Positions 1 to 10,827 of a stretch of 50,507 bases of DNA are shown here, piece by piece. The DNA comes from Mesorhizobium sp. L2C084A000 (lineage in GTDB: Bacteria > Pseudomonadota > Alphaproteobacteria > Rhizobiales > Rhizobiaceae): positions 1-50,507 of the forward strand of contig NZ_AYWX01000022.1 of the NCBI RefSeq assembly GCF_000502875.1. The letters are read 5' to 3'. How positions within the stretch are numbered: position 1 is the first letter of the stretch; every line of letters starts with the position of its first letter. The translations under genes and the position numbers were made by a program. The notes beneath the pieces are model-generated. The model searched no databases, was not told the origin of the DNA, and saw only the letters and a list, made by a program, of their open reading frames with translations.

Positions 1-75
1 GCCGGCTCGACGCCGCCGGCGACCAACGGCACGGCTCCCGCCGCGCCGGCGGCCCCGCAGGTGCCGAACCAATAG
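1..75 (+). CDS. secG: Preprotein translocase subunit SecG, C-terminal end (partial)
   Basis: Only the last 25 codons are present, reading in frame from base 1 to a TAG at 73-75. The residues form a low-complexity Ala/Pro/Thr tail ending in PQVPNQ. Alphaproteobacterial SecG proteins carry such a tail after their two membrane helices, and secG commonly lies just upstream of pyrG in Mesorhizobium and relatives. SecG is the small accessory subunit of the SecYEG protein-export channel in the inner membrane. The identification rests on the tail composition and the gene order, since the conserved membrane part is outside the window. Confidence 0.6.
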   Translation, partial: AGSTPPATNGTAPAAPAAPQVPNQ

Positions 76-286
76 TCTTCGGGCCCCTGAAACCGCGATC
101 TGTGGTCGTTTGAACACAGTCGCGGCAAATGCGGCGAGATCACGAAGATTCGACGAGGTGAGGCATGGCCTCGCGCTTGAGGCGCCCGCGCTTATTCGAC
201 TATAGATTGCGTGCGGCATTTCCGGCGCCCTTGGGGGGCGCTGGGCGACGCCGTGGCAACAAGCATAGAACGATCGGATCTTCGCC

Positions 287-1414
287 ATGCAGCTTCGCAG
301 CTTCATTTTCCTGGGACTTTGCGCCGCACTCGGCGTGAGTTCCCCCGCTTTCGCAGGCGTTCCGGCCAATATGGCCGCACAGCCTTCGGTTGAAACAACC
401 TCCGCCATCAACGTCGCCGTCAAAAGTGACGCGTCGCAATTGAAGCTTCTCAAGAAGAAGAAAAACCCGACGCCCGACGACCTCGCCCAGATCAAGAAGA
501 TCGAGGCCAAGATCGTTGCCGACAAGGAGGCCGCCAAAGCCAAGGCGCTCGAAGCCAGGAAACTGGCGATGCGCGAGGCGGCCAAGGCCAAGGCCGACGC
601 TGAACGGCAGGCGTTCCTTGCCAAGAAGGGCAAGAGCGCGCCGGCAACCGAGGTGGCCGATGCCAAGCCGGCCAAGAAGCAGGTTGCCAAGATCATCGAG
701 CCTATCGAACCGATCGCGCCGATCCAATCGGCAGAGCCGCTTCCGGCAGAGGCGATGAACGTCGCCTTGACCGGCAACAATGGCGAGCTGCGCAGCGAGG
801 TCATCGGCCAGAAGCAGCCGAGCAACGGTGGTCTGTTCGCCGGTCTCTTCGGCGGGACCTCGTCCGGGTCTTCGATAAGCTATCTCCCTGAGACACGGGC
901 TCTCGACCAGGTGCTCGCCAAGAGGGAAGCCAAGAAGCAGTTCAAGGTGAAGCCGGAATTCGTGCCGCAGGACGTGGAATTCAGCGGTTACGATGCGGGC
1001 ACCATCGTCATCGACACCAGTGCGCGGCGCCTCTACCTCGTCGAATCGTCCTCCACCGCCCGCCGCTACGCCATTGCGGTCGGCCGCGAGGGTCTGCAGT
1101 ACAAGGGTACGGTTGCGGTCGGCGACAAGCAGGAATGGCCGCGCTGGATCCCGACGCTGGACATGCAGAAGCGTGAGCCGAAGCATTATGGCCAGTACAA
1201 GGACGGCATGCCCGGCGGTGGCCAGAACCCGCTCGGCGCCCGCGCCATCTACCTCTATGACGGCAAGAAGGACACGCATCTGCGTATCCACGGCACAATC
1301 GCGCCGCAGTCGATCGGAACCAGCGCCTCGAATGGCTGCTTCCGCATGATCAACGAGCACGTCATGGACCTCTACAGCCGCGTCAGGGTTGGCACCAAGG
1401 TCGTCATCATCTGA
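287..1414 (+). CDS. Periplasmic L,D-transpeptidase (YkuD domain)
   Basis: A 375-residue protein expected to act on peptidoglycan, making or exchanging L,D cross-links or attaching proteins to the wall. Residues 1-23 form a signal peptide ending in AFA. A Lys/Ala/Glu-rich, probably helical stretch spans about 45-125, a flexible linker follows, and the YkuD domain covers about 225-375. The catalytic motif is complete, with His335 in IHGT and Cys351 in SNGCFRM. The gene stands alone between secG and pyrG and ends in a strong terminator. The long charged N-terminal region is typical of rhizobial paralogues of this family. The exact substrate, including whether it links an outer-membrane protein to the wall, cannot be told from the sequence. 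Confidence 0.9.
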   Translation: MQLRSFIFLGLCAALGVSSPAFAGVPANMAAQPSVETTSAINVAVKSDASQLKLLKKKKNPTPDDLAQIKKIEAKIVADKEAAKAKALEARKLAMREAAKAKADAERQAFLAKKGKSAPATEVADAKPAKKQVAKIIEPIEPIAPIQSAEPLPAEAMNVALTGNNGELRSEVIGQKQPSNGGLFAGLFGGTSSGSSISYLPETRALDQVLAKREAKKQFKVKPEFVPQDVEFSGYDAGTIVIDTSARRLYLVESSSTARRYAIAVGREGLQYKGTVAVGDKQEWPRWIPTLDMQKREPKHYGQYKDGMPGGGQNPLGARAIYLYDGKKDTHLRIHGTIAPQSIGTSASNGCFRMINEHVMDLYSRVRVGTKVVII

Positions 1415-1433
1415 CGTTTTCGTCATCCTGCCG

Positions 1434-1464
1434 AAAGGGCCGGCTCAGCCGGCCCTTTTGTTTT
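1434..1464 (+). terminator. Rho-independent terminator after the L,D-transpeptidase gene
   Basis: An 11-bp perfect stem (AAAGGGCCGGC at 1434-1444 with GCCGGCCCTTT at 1448-1458) closes a TCA loop and is followed by TGTTTT. It starts 20 bases after the stop codon, so the transpeptidase gene is a separate transcription unit from pyrG. Confidence 0.9.
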
Positions 1465-1560
1465 GCCCTGTTCACGATCCGAGCGCCTTCTTGGGAAAAA
1501 ACCTTCGCGGTGGTTTTTTCTCTGGCGGAATCAATCCGGCCGCGTTAAGCGATGACTCCC

Positions 1561-3189
<1,629 letters not shown>

Positions 3190-3207
3190 CGATCAGGTCG
3201 GGCGGCA

Positions 3208-3744
3208 ATGCAGACCTATGTCGCGCTGCTTTACAGCATCATCCTGGGCGAGGGCCGTCGGGTCGTCATGGCCGACCTCAAGGCCATGGCGGAAGATTTC
3301 GGGTTGAAGAATTCGCGCACGCTGGTGGCGACCGGCAATCTGGTCTTCGAGGCGCCAGCAACTGATATCGCCGACCTCGAACGGCGGCTGGAAACAGTCT
3401 TCGAAAAGACCTTCGGCCGCCATGTCGATATCATCGTGCGTGGTGCCGAGGACTGGCTGAAGCTTGCCGCCGGCAATCCGTTCCCGGCCGATTCGGCTAA
3501 AACAGGCGATCAGGTGGCCGTACGGGTGATGCGCAAGCCTGCGCCCGTGGAGGCCGTGAAGGGGCTCCAAGCCTATGCCGGCGAGGATGAAAAAGTGACT
3601 TCGGTCGGCGGCGACATCTGGGTCGTATTTTCACGCGAGAGGACAAGCTCGCGGCTGCTCGCGGCCATGAATCACAAGCGCTTGGGCACGGGCACGTCGC
3701 GCAACTGGAACACAGTGCGCAGATTGGCCGAGATGCTCGGGTAG
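3208..3744 (+). CDS. DUF1697 family protein
   Basis: A 178-residue cytoplasmic protein that matches the DUF1697 family. It opens with MQTYVALLYSIILGEGR and has the family-like segments on residue 30-50 (NSRTLVATGNLVFEA) and near the C-terminus (TGTSRNWNTV, which resembles the conserved T-RN--T pattern). No catalytic role is established for this family. It lies 18 bases after pyrG on the same strand and may be co-transcribed, but nothing suggests a functional link with CTP synthesis. The gene ends at a bidirectional terminator shared with the convergent permease gene. Confidence 0.88.
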   Translation: MQTYVALLYSIILGEGRRVVMADLKAMAEDFGLKNSRTLVATGNLVFEAPATDIADLERRLETVFEKTFGRHVDIIVRGAEDWLKLAAGNPFPADSAKTGDQVAVRVMRKPAPVEAVKGLQAYAGEDEKVTSVGGDIWVVFSRERTSSRLLAAMNHKRLGTGTSRNWNTVRRLAEMLG

Positions 3745-3745
3745 G

Positions 3746-3773
3746 TTTTGGGGCGGCTCTCGCCGCCCCAAAA
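3746..3773. terminator. Bidirectional terminator between convergent genes
   Basis: A 12-bp perfect stem (TTTTGGGGCGGC at 3746-3757 with GCCGCCCCAAAA at 3762-3773) with a TCTC-type loop. The A and T runs at the two ends allow it to terminate both the plus-strand DUF1697 transcript and the minus-strand permease transcript. Confidence 0.88.
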
Positions 3774-3782
3774 TTCACCTTG

Positions 3783-5240
3783 TCAGGCTTTCGCGGTCCT
3801 GGCGCCGGCGCCCAAAGCGGCGGTGCGCAGCACGTAGTAGATGATGCCGGCGATCGCCACGCCGAAGAACCAGCCATAGACGCCCCACCAGGACGGCAGC
3901 CAGTTGGTGAAGTTGGGCAGGATCGACGAGAAGATGGCGCCGATGCCGGCGGCGATAAAGGCATTGACGTGCCAGCCGCCCTGGAAACGGAACTCGCCGT
4001 CTTCGCGGTAAAGCGCTTCGACGTCGACCTCACCCTTCCGGATCAGGTAGTAGTCGACCATCATCACCCCGAAGATCGGCCCCATCGTCGCGCCGATGAT
4101 GTTGACGAAGGAAGCGGCACTGCCTTCCCATGGCGCGAAGGGATAGAGCAGCAGGGCAATGACGGCCGCGATATAGCCGCCCTTCTTGAAGTCGATCTGC
4201 CTGGGGAAGACGTTGGAGAAGTCGAAGGCCGGCGAGACGAAATTAGCGACCACGTTGATGCCCAGGGTCGCAACCGCAAAGGTCAGGGCTGCGAGCGCCG
4301 CCAGGAACCAGCTGTCGAATTTCGCCGAGATCTGGTCGGGATGCAGCAGCACTTCGCCATAGACGTCAAAGGCGGCAATGGTGGTGACGCCGGCGACCAG
4401 CGAGAACAGGATGAGGTTGATCGGCAGACCCCAGATGTTGCCCTTGCGCAGCGATGCCTTGTCCGGCGCGTAACGGGCGAAATCGCAGAAGTTGAGATAG
4501 AGCGCCGAGAAATAGGTGACCCAGATTGCTGCCACCGCAAACAGCGAAGTCCACGAGCCGGGCGTGCCGGGCACGCCCGCGTCCTTCGTCTTGTCCAGCA
4601 ACACGTCCATCGGGATGTCGCTGGTGAAGGCAAATCTCCCGGATTTGACGCAGAGATAGATCGCCAGGATCAGCATCATCACCCACACCGCGGGGCCGGC
4701 CCAGTCCTGGAAGCGGCGCACCGTTTCCATGCCGTTCTGGATGATCAGCAGTTGCAGCCCCCAGATGACCACGAAGCAGATCACCTCCAGGCCGGTATGG
4801 CCGAGGAAATGCGTGCTGGCGTTGAAATGGGCGAACCACTGCGTGCGGATCAGCAGCGCCACGATCGCGCCCGAGGCGGCGGCCGTCTGCGCGCCGTACC
4901 AGAAGCAGGCGACGATGGCGCGCACCAGTGCCGGTATGTTGGCGCCCCAGATGCCGAAAGAGGCGCGGGCAAGCACGGGGTAGGGCACGCCCGTCTTCAC
5001 GCCGGCATAGCCGACCATGTTCATCAGCGCGTAGATGATCAGCGATCCGATGCCTATGGCGATGATGAAATTGACAAAGCCGCCGCAGAACAGGAACAGA
5101 CTGGCGGCAAGATAGTAGCCCCAAAGGCTGTGGACGTCCGACGTCCAGACGTTGAAGATCGAGAATGGCCCCCAGTTTCGAACTTTGGCCGGAGCCAGAT
5201 CCTCGTTGTACAGATCAGGTGAAGCACCCTGTATCGTCAT
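3783..5240 (-). CDS. NCS1 family nucleobase/hydantoin:cation symporter
   Basis: A 485-residue inner-membrane protein with about twelve hydrophobic segments, matching the NCS1 (nucleobase:cation symporter-1) family. These import cytosine, uracil, allantoin, hydantoins or related bases with H+ or Na+. Family features include the N-terminal YNEDLAPAKVRNWGPFSIFNVW stretch (split here as YNEDLAPAK then RNWGPFSIFNVW), the LWGYYLAAS helix and GVPYPVLARASFGIWGANI. The ATG at 5240 is preferred to an upstream GTG at 5264 because AAAGGGGAA sits about eight bases before it. The substrate cannot be assigned. The LysR gene lies upstream on the same strand, 244 bases away. Confidence 0.88.
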   Translation of the reverse strand: MTIQGASPDLYNEDLAPAKVRNWGPFSIFNVWTSDVHSLWGYYLAASLFLFCGGFVNFIIAIGIGSLIIYALMNMVGYAGVKTGVPYPVLARASFGIWGANIPALVRAIVACFWYGAQTAAASGAIVALLIRTQWFAHFNASTHFLGHTGLEVICFVVIWGLQLLIIQNGMETVRRFQDWAGPAVWVMMLILAIYLCVKSGRFAFTSDIPMDVLLDKTKDAGVPGTPGSWTSLFAVAAIWVTYFSALYLNFCDFARYAPDKASLRKGNIWGLPINLILFSLVAGVTTIAAFDVYGEVLLHPDQISAKFDSWFLAALAALTFAVATLGINVVANFVSPAFDFSNVFPRQIDFKKGGYIAAVIALLLYPFAPWEGSAASFVNIIGATMGPIFGVMMVDYYLIRKGEVDVEALYREDGEFRFQGGWHVNAFIAAGIGAIFSSILPNFTNWLPSWWGVYGWFFGVAIAGIIYYVLRTAALGAGARTAKA

Positions 5241-5484
5241 GGCAATGTTCCCCTTTTGCAGCACGCGCCCTCACGCGTTGGCCGCGTGCAGGTTAAGCCT
5301 GCCGCAGGGGAACCGACAAGCAACCTATTTGCCGGCTTTGGCCTTAAAGATATTCAATGAGAACTGCGATTATCGATGCACGGCGATGGTGGGTCATCGC
5401 TGAGCCCGGCACGGATGATTCGAAGTTCGACGCTGGGATTCCAATCTGAAGCGGTGGCTCCCGACATCTTCGGTAGGGGGCCAT

Positions 5485-6387
5485 CTAGGTGATGGCCATA
5501 AGCTGCTTGTGATCCGCGACTTCGGCGAGCAGCCAATCCTGAAACAGGCCGGTGCCTGGTTTGTTGCCGATGCTGCGACGCTGATGCAGGTAAATGCCGG
5601 CCGGATAGGTGTGGCGGGCACGGAACGGGGCGACCAGTTTGCCTTGCTGCAGAAAATCTTGCGCCATCATCGTGTCCGCGAGCGCTATTCCCGCGCCATT
5701 GATCGCTTCGCGCATGATCAAGGTGCAATCATCCAGTGTTGTGCTGGATTTTGGCGTCGTTTCCAGAACGCCTTCCTGCTCCAGCCAACGCTTCCATCTC
5801 ATGGTTTCGCATTCATGGATCAGATGATGATTGACCAGATCGGCCGGCGATCGCAGCGGCACAGGCCCCTCCAAAAGCGAAGGCGCACAGACCGGCGTCA
5901 AAAGCAGCGGGATCAGCAGCGTCAAAGCCGGGCCGGCCTTGTAGACGAACTCGTCGACAATGGCCAAATCGAAGTTGGCGCGCTTGCCTGAAGTGGAAAT
6001 CTCCAGATCCACCGACGGATGCAACCGGCGAAAGTTCGGCAACCGATCCGCCAGCCAAAGGTTCAGAACGGTGGGCACGCACAAGACCCGCACACGTTGG
6101 ATCTTGCCGTGGCGCGACCCCTCGGAGAGGCTGACGTCATCGGTGGCGCGCCAGATGGCTTCGAACGCCTCCGAGAGGCTGCGCGCATAGTAGGAGCCCC
6201 TTATGGTTGGGGTTATCTGGCGAAAACCGCGTTCGAACAGGTCCTGGCCGAGATTTCGTTCAAGCGCGCGGATGTGGCGGCTGACAGCCGAGGGTGTCAG
6301 ATGCAGTTCTTCCGCCGCGTCCTTGACGCTGCCGAGGCGAGCGGCGGCCTCGAAAGCGCGCATGCCATTGAGTGAGGGAAGGGCCAT
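5485..6387 (-). CDS. LysR-type transcriptional regulator (GcvA-like)
   Basis: A 300-residue DNA-binding regulator. The N-terminal winged helix-turn-helix (about residues 1-65) reads MALPSLNGMRAFEAAARLGSV then LTPSAVSRHIRALE, the GcvA/AmpR-like type. The C-terminal part is the usual effector-binding domain. The start was set at the ATG at 6387, where LysR homology begins; the open frame extends 34 codons further without homology. It is divergent from the peptidase/peptide transporter operon at 6634, with 246 bases between them, the classic layout for a LysR gene that controls its neighbour. The effector is unknown, but peptide-derived amino acids are plausible. It could also affect the NCS1 permease downstream. 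Confidence 0.92.
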   Translation of the reverse strand: MALPSLNGMRAFEAAARLGSVKDAAEELHLTPSAVSRHIRALERNLGQDLFERGFRQITPTIRGSYYARSLSEAFEAIWRATDDVSLSEGSRHGKIQRVRVLCVPTVLNLWLADRLPNFRRLHPSVDLEISTSGKRANFDLAIVDEFVYKAGPALTLLIPLLLTPVCAPSLLEGPVPLRSPADLVNHHLIHECETMRWKRWLEQEGVLETTPKSSTTLDDCTLIMREAINGAGIALADTMMAQDFLQQGKLVAPFRARHTYPAGIYLHQRRSIGNKPGTGLFQDWLLAEVADHKQLMAIT

Positions 6388-6633
6388 TGGCCGATCATGA
6401 ATTGTCAGTTGAGTTTTTGTCAATCGACATGGGCAGAATTCGCGTTTGATCGCCTGCCCCGTTAGGGGATACCCAGAAGGCAAGAGCAATTAAGTCGTCT
6501 CAAGAAAGCGACTGTTTGGGGACCGGCATTATACCACGAACGGCGGAGACCGGCTTGACCAGTCTCCACCGGGGCGAGCGAAGCGTTGCTCGCTACCGGC
6601 TGGTATTGCCGCAATTGGAGAGAGCGCCAGCCT

Positions 6634-8148
6634 ATGCCTCAATCGCCAGCGCCGGTCTTCGAGACCGCGGACGAGATTTCTGCGGAAACCTCCGTCGTCG
6701 TGATTTTGCAAACTGCCCACACGGGCTTTGGCCCGCGGGCAGTCGCCCTGGATGCCGAGATGAGCGGGATCCTCTCTCGCGCCTGCTCCGACCCGGCCGC
6801 CTTGGCCGAATCCGGCACCTGCATCGATCTTATTGCTCCTCAGGCCGTATCGATTAAGCGCGTGGTCGTCCTGGCCTTGGGCAAAGCTGAAACCGTAACC
6901 GCCCTGTCATTGGCACGCGCCGGCGGTTTGCTTGCCGCGCATCTGGAGGGCAAGGGAGAATGCGCGGCCACCCTGGTCCTGGACCCCATCGCCGGCGTTG
7001 ACCTGCCCGGAGCCGAAATCCTGGCGCGTGTCGCGCTTGGCATGCGGCTGCGCCGCTATCGTTTCGACATGCGCAACCGGCGGCAAGGAGCAGGAGCGGA
7101 TCGAACCTTGCGGGTGCAACTGGTCGGGGCCCGCGGCCCAAATCTGACTGCGGCGCTGGCGCGGATCAATGCCATCGCCGACGGTGTCGAATATGCGCGG
7201 ACCTTGGTCAACCTGCCGCCGAACCATCTCCATCCCGACAATTTCCATGATCATCTGGAGCCGCTGCGTGAAGCCGGAATCGACATCGAAATGCTCGATG
7301 CCGCGCAACTGAAGGAGCTCGGCATGAACGCGCTTCTTGCTGTTGGATCGGGCTCGGCGCGCCCGCCCCGGGTCGCTGTCCTGCGTTACCGGGGCAAGGG
7401 TGCGCCCGCTCAACCACTCGCTTTCGTCGGCAAGGGCGTCTGCTTCGATTCGGGAGGCCTCTGCATCAAGGGCGGAGCGCAGATGTTCGACATGAAAGCC
7501 GACATGGGCGGAGCGGCCGCTGTGGTCGGCCTGCTGATCGCGCTCGCCCGGCAAGGCAGCCCGGTACACGTTGTCGGTGTTCTCGGCATCGCCGAGAACA
7601 TGCCATCCGGCACCGCGCTCAAACCGCGCGACATCATCACGACGGCGTCCGGACAGACCGTGGAAGTGTTCGACACGGATGCGGAAGGACGCCTGCTTCT
7701 GGCCGACTGCCTCCACTATGCAGCCACGCGCTTCAACCCTTCGGTGATCGTCGATCTGGCGACGCTGACCTATTCGGTGACGCGTGGCCTGGGCTCGATA
7801 TTCGCCGGCCTGTTCAGCACCGACGATGCCATCGCGTCACAGATGATCGCGGCCGGAGAAACGGTCGGCGAACGGTTCTGGCGGCTGCCGCTCGACCGGG
7901 CCTATGATGAGGGTCTGCAATCGCCGTTCGCGGACCTCAGGCATCATGCCAAGGACATGGAGGACGGCGACGCTCCCTATGCCGCGGCCTTTCTGCGCCA
8001 TTTCACGGAAGATCGCCCCTGGGTGCATCTCGACATCGCCAGCAAGGAACTGACCGACACCGATCGGCCTCTCGGCAGGCAAGGTGCCACGGCATTTGGC
8101 GTGCAGATGCTGGAAGAGTGGGTGCAGGTCACCCGCAACATGAGTTAG
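6634..8148 (+). CDS. M17 family leucyl aminopeptidase-type metallopeptidase
   Basis: A 504-residue cytosolic zinc/manganese aminopeptidase that removes N-terminal residues from peptides. The conserved metal and catalytic residues are visible: Lys267 in GKGVCFDSGG, Asp272, Lys279, Asp290 in MKADMGG, and Asp349, Glu351 and Arg353 in DTDAEGR. The family motif is usually NTDAEGR, so the first residue is a mild variant. The ATG at 6634 is chosen because GGAGAGAG precedes it by nine bases; an upstream TTG has no such site. It is first in a seven-gene operon with a second peptidase and a peptide ABC importer, so it probably degrades imported peptides rather than serving general turnover like PepA. 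Confidence 0.93.
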   Translation: MPQSPAPVFETADEISAETSVVVILQTAHTGFGPRAVALDAEMSGILSRACSDPAALAESGTCIDLIAPQAVSIKRVVVLALGKAETVTALSLARAGGLLAAHLEGKGECAATLVLDPIAGVDLPGAEILARVALGMRLRRYRFDMRNRRQGAGADRTLRVQLVGARGPNLTAALARINAIADGVEYARTLVNLPPNHLHPDNFHDHLEPLREAGIDIEMLDAAQLKELGMNALLAVGSGSARPPRVAVLRYRGKGAPAQPLAFVGKGVCFDSGGLCIKGGAQMFDMKADMGGAAAVVGLLIALARQGSPVHVVGVLGIAENMPSGTALKPRDIITTASGQTVEVFDTDAEGRLLLADCLHYAATRFNPSVIVDLATLTYSVTRGLGSIFAGLFSTDDAIASQMIAAGETVGERFWRLPLDRAYDEGLQSPFADLRHHAKDMEDGDAPYAAAFLRHFTEDRPWVHLDIASKELTDTDRPLGRQGATAFGVQMLEEWVQVTRNMS

Positions 8149-8202
8149 GCCCCCGTCGTCACGGACAAATACAAGATGCCTTCAACCGCACTGGGAACTG
8201 GT

Positions 8203-9108
8203 ATGTCATCTGAGATCATCGGCATGGAAGGACGGGGCGCTTTCGGTGCCTACGAGACCTGGTATCGGGTCAGTGGCGAACTCGGTGGCGAAAAGGCGCC
8301 GGTGGTGATCCTGCATGGCGGCCCGGGCGTCGCCCACAATTATGTCGCTGCCTACAAGCTTCTTGCGCGAAGGGATCGCGCCGTCATTCATTATGACCAG
8401 TTGGGCTGCGGCAATTCCACCTTGCTGCCTGAGAAAGGCGCCGATTTCTGGACACCTGGGCTGTTCATCGACGAGCTTGAAAACCTGATCGACCACCTCG
8501 GCATTCGGGCGGGCTTCCACGTGCTCGGCCAGAGCTGGGGCGGCATGCTGGGCGCCGAATATGCCGTGACGCGGCCGAAGGGTCTGAAATCGCTGACCAT
8601 TGCCAACTCACCGGCGTCCATGAAACTGTGGGTCGAAGAGGCCAACCGGTTGCGTGCGGATCTGCCCGCCGATGTGCAGGAGACTCTGACCCGGCACGAG
8701 CAGGCCGGCACGACGGACGATGCGGCGTACCAGGCGGCGACGATGGTGTTCTACGAGCGGCATGTCTGCCGGGTCGTGCCTTTCCCGCCCGAAGTCACGG
8801 AAAGTTTCGCCCAGGTCGTGCGCAATCCGACCGTCTATAATCTGATGAATGGGCCGAACGAGTTCCATGTCATCGGAACGCTGAAGAACTGGAGCATCGT
8901 TGAGCGCCTGCCGGCCATCGATGTTCCCACATTGATCATCTCCGGACGTCACGACGAGGCCACGCCCGCGACCGTGCAGCCCTACAAGGACGGCATCAAG
9001 GGGTCTCGCTGGGAGATATTCGAGCATTCCAGCCACATGCCGCATGTCGAAGAGCAAGATGCGTGCATGCGGGTGGTGGGAGACTTCCTGGACCACAACG
9101 ATAACTGA
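8203..9108 (+). CDS. Proline iminopeptidase-type alpha/beta hydrolase (S33)
   Basis: A 301-residue alpha/beta hydrolase of the proline iminopeptidase/tricorn-interacting F1 group, which cleaves N-terminal proline or other residues from small peptides or amino acid amides. It has the HGGPG oxyanion loop (residues 38-42), the nucleophile Ser111 in GQSWGG, a probable acid in SGRHDEATPA and a His in HSSHMPHVEE. The ATG at 8203 has GGGAA about six bases upstream; an ATG at 8176 would add nine residues and cannot be excluded. It is second in the peptide operon, 54 bases after the M17 gene. The pairing suggests sequential trimming of imported short peptides. Relatives include L-amino acid amidases, so the natural substrate is open. 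Confidence 0.88.
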   Translation: MSSEIIGMEGRGAFGAYETWYRVSGELGGEKAPVVILHGGPGVAHNYVAAYKLLARRDRAVIHYDQLGCGNSTLLPEKGADFWTPGLFIDELENLIDHLGIRAGFHVLGQSWGGMLGAEYAVTRPKGLKSLTIANSPASMKLWVEEANRLRADLPADVQETLTRHEQAGTTDDAAYQAATMVFYERHVCRVVPFPPEVTESFAQVVRNPTVYNLMNGPNEFHVIGTLKNWSIVERLPAIDVPTLIISGRHDEATPATVQPYKDGIKGSRWEIFEHSSHMPHVEEQDACMRVVGDFLDHNDN

Positions 9109-9126
9109 AAAAAGGGGAATCAAGAC

Positions 9127-10788
9127 ATGAAGAAACTGCTTCTGGCGGCAACAGCCGCGGCATTGCTGGCCGGTACATGGCTGGCCCCGGCACAGGCCGA
9201 ATATCTCAAGGAGCACCGGGGCGGCACCATCCGCCTGCTGGCCCGCTCCGCGGCCGGAACGCTCGATCCGCACATCAATTACACGGACCAGGGCTGGCAG
9301 ATGTACCAGCCGATCTATGACGGCCTGGTGGCCTTCCGCAAGGCCGAGGGCATGGACGGCTTCACCATCGTTCCCGATCTGGCCGAGGCCCTGCCGCAGG
9401 TCAGCAATGACGGTAAGACCTTCACCTTCAAGCTGCGCAAGGGCATCAAGTTCTCCAGCGGCCAGGATCTTGGCGTGAAGGACGTCGTCGCTTCCTTCCA
9501 GCGCATCTTCAAGGTTTCCGGACCCACCTCCGGCACGTTCTATGCCGGCATCGTCGGCGCGGACAAATGCCTGGCCGACACCAAGAGCTGCACGCTGGAA
9601 GGCGGCGTTGTCGGCGACGAAGCGGCCGGCACCATCACCATCAACATCACCAAGCCGGATGCCGAACTGCTCTACAAGCTGGCCTTGCCGCATGCCGTGG
9701 TCCTGCCGGCGGACACGCCCGCAGAAGACATGGGTTCCAAGCCCATTCCCAGCACCGGCGCGTACACGATCTCGGCCTTCGACCCCAACAAGGGCATGAC
9801 GGTTTCCCGCAACCCCAATTTCAAGCAGTGGAGCGAAGAAGCCCAGCCGGACGGCTATCCGGATGTCGTCCAGTATGATTTCGGCTTGTCCGAAGAGGCA
9901 GCCGTCACCGCGATCCAGAACGGCGAAGCGGACTGGATGTTCGACGCTCTGCCCAGCGATCGCCTGGGCGAACTGGGCAGCAAATCCATGGACCAGCTGC
10001 ACATCTCACCGCTTTCGGCGTGGTGGTACGCGCCGCTGAACAACCGTCTCGCACCCTTCGACAATGAAAAAGCCCGCCAGGCCGTTGCCTATGCGATCGA
10101 TCGCAACACGCTGGTCAAGCTGTTCGGCGGCAAGGTGCTGGCTTCGCCGGTCTGCCAGGTCCTGCCTCCGGACTTCCCCGGCCATGAAGACTATTGCCCC
10201 TTCACCAAGAATCCGGGCGCCAAATGGTCGGCTCCCGACCTCGACAAGGCAAAGCAGCTCGTCGAGGACTCCGGCACCAAGGGCCAGAAGGTGACGATCA
10301 TCGTCGAGGACACCGCCATTTCGCGGTCCATCGGCGTCTATCTGCAGAGCGTGCTGACCAGCATCGGCTATGTCGCCGACGTCAAGCCGATCTCGTCGAA
10401 CATCCAGTTCACCTACATCCAGAACACCAACAACAAGGTGCAGATGTCCGTCACCCAGTGGTACAAGGACTATCCTGCGGCCTCGGACTTCCTGAACATC
10501 CTGTTCAGCTGCGCCTCCTTCCGTGAAGGTTCGGACGCCTCGATCAACATCGCCGGCTTCTGCGACAAGGAAATCGACGCCAAGATGCAAAAGGCATTGG
10601 ACCTCGGCGTCACCGATCAGAAAGCCGCCGACAAAATGTGGGCTGAAATCGACAGGCAGGTCACCGACAAGGCACCTGCCGTCGGCCTCTTCACGCCGAA
10701 GCGGCTCGACTTTGTCAGCAAACGTCTCGGCAATTTCAAGTTCAACCGGCAGTTCAACTGGATGATCACCCAATCCTGGGTACAGTAA
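9127..10788 (+). CDS. Peptide ABC transporter, periplasmic substrate-binding protein (SBP family 5)
   Basis: A 553-residue solute-binding protein of the DppA/OppA type (SBP_bac_5). A signal peptide occupies residues 1-24 (ending PAQA) with no lipobox Cys. The mature part has the family segments TLDPH, a FKLRKGIKFSSG motif near residue 100 and AVAYAIDR near 320. It captures short peptides or related molecules in the periplasm and delivers them to the permeases encoded downstream. AAAGGGGAA precedes the ATG by eight bases, a strong ribosome site as expected for an abundant binding protein. It lies 18 bases after the hydrolase gene. The ligand cannot be predicted, since family 5 also binds nickel, sugars and opines, but the two upstream peptidases favour peptides. 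Confidence 0.95.
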   Translation: MKKLLLAATAAALLAGTWLAPAQAEYLKEHRGGTIRLLARSAAGTLDPHINYTDQGWQMYQPIYDGLVAFRKAEGMDGFTIVPDLAEALPQVSNDGKTFTFKLRKGIKFSSGQDLGVKDVVASFQRIFKVSGPTSGTFYAGIVGADKCLADTKSCTLEGGVVGDEAAGTITINITKPDAELLYKLALPHAVVLPADTPAEDMGSKPIPSTGAYTISAFDPNKGMTVSRNPNFKQWSEEAQPDGYPDVVQYDFGLSEEAAVTAIQNGEADWMFDALPSDRLGELGSKSMDQLHISPLSAWWYAPLNNRLAPFDNEKARQAVAYAIDRNTLVKLFGGKVLASPVCQVLPPDFPGHEDYCPFTKNPGAKWSAPDLDKAKQLVEDSGTKGQKVTIIVEDTAISRSIGVYLQSVLTSIGYVADVKPISSNIQFTYIQNTNNKVQMSVTQWYKDYPAASDFLNILFSCASFREGSDASINIAGFCDKEIDAKMQKALDLGVTDQKAADKMWAEIDRQVTDKAPAVGLFTPKRLDFVSKRLGNFKFNRQFNWMITQSWVQ

Positions 10789-10827
10789 TGGCCTGGGTGC
10801 AGTAACGAACCGCGGAGAGGCACGCGC

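Noticed and set aside
3780..5222. Long plus-strand open frame antisense to the NCS1 permease
   Set aside because: It is Asp/His/Arg-rich shadow composition of the permease gene, with no membrane or enzyme features and no ribosome site.
6388..6633. LysR binding site in the 246-base gap before the peptide operon
   Set aside because: The T-N11-A motif is too short to single out by eye; several candidates exist, none clearly better than chance.
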